NCBI GenBank assembly: GCA_963921335.3
Contig: CAWUFC020000002.1
Coordinates: 1,178,001-1,242,000, forward strand
Origin: CAWUFC02 sp963921335
GTDB taxonomy: Bacteria > Pseudomonadota > Gammaproteobacteria > Pseudomonadales > Halieaceae
DNA length: 64,000 bases
Direction of reading: 5' to 3'
Both the position numbers and the translations under genes were made by a program. Below, piece after piece: positions 62,955 through 64,000 of the stretch; position 1 is the first letter of the stretch; every line of letters starts with the position of its first letter. The notes beneath the pieces were generated by a model, which did not search any database, had not been told where the DNA came from, and worked only from the letters and a program-made list of their open reading frames with translations.

Positions 62955-64000
62955 TCAGGAGCTGTTAATCAGCGATACAAACTCTTCGTATTTGCCGGTA
63001 GGCCCGCGGGGAATGTCGTCTACCTGAACAAGGTTAATCCGATAGGGATAACCAAAATTGTCGACGATGCGTTGCTTCGTCTCGGCCTGCTCCTGCTCGG
63101 TGAGCGGCCGATCCAAACGCAGCCGCAACTCAATCGTATCCGGTGCGGTCTGCACATACTGGTAGCGGGCAATGGCCTCACAGTCGCGGATGACGGCCAG
63201 TTTACCGGGCCAGAATCGCTTTCCATCGGGGGTTTGTGCGTAATTACGAACCCGCCCCAGCACTGACTCAATGATGGGCGTCTGGCGACCGCAGTCGCAG
63301 CCCTCGCCCCAGCGAGCATAATCACCGAGCTCGTAGCGGATAAGTGGCGTGGCGAGATTGTGCAGGTTGGTGATTACCACCCTGCCCTGTTCACCGGGAC
63401 CCACCGGGCGATTGTGTTCATCCAACAACTCCGTGTACACGGTTTCGCTGGCCAGGTGCAATCGACCCGCTTTGCAGGGCATGGCGATATAACCGCATTC
63501 ATTGGCGGAATACATCTCGCTACAGGCCAGCCCAAAACCAGACTTCAGGCGCTGGCGCAGCTCAAGGTCGAGGGGTTCCGCCAGGGTAATGATTTCCTCC
63601 AAACTATCTGGCACCCCGCCATGGGCAGGCAGGTAGTCCAGCATTTCAGTAACAATACTGGGATAGGTCACCAAATAATGTGGCTTCACCTGGTGCAGCC
63701 AGCTAGCCAGGTGACCAGCACTGTGGCCGGCATGAATGCCGAAGCCGGGCCCGGTCTTGAAACACTGGGCAATGGGACCGCCCCAACTGCGCATACGAAT
63801 CCCCTCTGGCTGGCGGTAGTCAGGCCCCAGCGAGCGAATGGCGGCAAGGCGCTTGCCTCCATCGCGATTCATGGTCATGTAGTCACGAACCGTCCACGCG
63901 GCCCAGATCGTGCGGCTGTAGTGGGTGCCGTGCACAACGACCGGTATGCCGGTGGAACCCGAGGATTTAATCAGGCCAACAGGTAAGTGTTCGGCAGGCA
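62955..64000 (-). CDS. PaaK-like acyl/aryl-CoA ligase, 5' end off the window
   Basis: About 348 residues are present and the frame is still open at base 64000, so the N-terminus lies beyond the edge. The AMP-binding motif KSSGSTGIPVVVHGTHYS is near the visible start, followed by SEMYSANECGYIA and HNLATPLIRYELGDYARWGE, and the C-terminal lid (LTEQEQAETKQRIVDNFGYP). A CGCGRQ-like cysteine pair (EGCDCGRQTP) is typical of phenylacetate-CoA ligase relatives. It activates a carboxylic acid as an adenylate and loads CoA. It converges on the P450 gene with 1 bp between them. Confidence 0.88.
   Translation of the reverse strand, partial: PAEHLPVGLIKSSGSTGIPVVVHGTHYSRTIWAAWTVRDYMTMNRDGGKRLAAIRSLGPDYRQPEGIRMRSWGGPIAQCFKTGPGFGIHAGHSAGHLASWLHQVKPHYLVTYPSIVTEMLDYLPAHGGVPDSLEEIITLAEPLDLELRQRLKSGFGLACSEMYSANECGYIAMPCKAGRLHLASETVYTELLDEHNRPVGPGEQGRVVITNLHNLATPLIRYELGDYARWGEGCDCGRQTPIIESVLGRVRNYAQTPDGKRFWPGKLAVIRDCEAIARYQYVQTAPDTIELRLRLDRPLTEQEQAETKQRIVDNFGYPYRINLVQVDDIPRGPTGKYEEFVSLINSS

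Noticed and set aside
1..64000. CRISPR arrays, insertion sequences or prophage
   Set aside because: No spaced repeats, transposase motifs or phage structural genes are visible apart from the host-like tail-collar repeats at 1.4 kb.

Overview
The window looks like the chromosome of a marine gammaproteobacterium. The signs are a Pseudomonas-type Pil-Chp chemosensory operon, an elongator tRNA-Met very close to the enterobacterial form, a TonB-type protein, and a dense set of oxidative catabolism genes (P450, Baeyer-Villiger monooxygenase, nitronate monooxygenase, F420-type oxidoreductases, acyl-CoA ligase) of the kind common in Halieaceae and Spongiibacteraceae. The family assignment is an inference from gene content. 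No phage, insertion sequence or CRISPR array is visible.

Layout. (1) 0-3.3 kb: a truncated unknown gene, a tRNA-Met with its own promoter, a secreted protein with three phage-tail-collar-like repeats, and a convergent secreted zinc protease. (2) 3.4-14.8 kb: the twitching chemosensory system. A minus-strand operon pilG-pilI-pilJ-pilK-chpA-chpC is joined by a separately placed chpB on the plus strand. (3) 15-17.1 kb: a chalcone-isomerase-like/TonB fusion protein and two unknown genes separated by a 19-bp tandem repeat. (4) 17.4-23.3 kb: a chaperone-usher pilus locus. Two pilins and a two-domain putative tip adhesin on the plus strand converge on a subunit-chaperone-usher operon on the minus strand. 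(5) 23.4-31.9 kb: exported enzymes sharing DUF4214 modules: a flavin amine oxidase, a metalloprotease and an RTX serralysin-like protease with four PPC domains, plus a lipoprotein and a small exported protein. (6) 32-46.8 kb: a visibly more AT-rich surface glycan island with GT61, GSCFA, SGNH-like, several GT2/GT4 enzymes, a sulfotransferase, a DUF1796 protein and a coiled-coil protein. (7) 47-64 kb: housekeeping and catabolic genes, including an RNase J-like nuclease, a fasciclin protein, a receiver-GNAT fusion, an isochorismatase/deacetylase/nitronate monooxygenase run, and a P450 next to a PaaK-like ligase that runs off the end.

The most striking cross-window pattern is broken reading frames. 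Eight genes carry one or two lesions each: chpB, pilK, the TonB fusion, two pilins, the DUF4214 metalloprotease with its upstream partner, the DUF1796 gene and a glycosyltransferase (nine genes if the partner is counted separately). Six lesions are single-base losses, four of them in runs of six or seven identical bases. Three are in-frame stops, and one is a 7-bp tandem duplication. In each case the conserved protein continues in the new frame or past the stop. The single-base losses may be sequencing undercalls. The 7-bp duplication in a pilin gene looks like a reversible on/off switch. If the poly-T sites prove real, two fit the canonical T_TTT_TTC -1 slippery heptamer and one fits T_TTT_TTA.

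The best candidates for something undescribed are the pilus, with its own pilin family and possible phase variation, and the DUF4214-tagged exported enzyme set.
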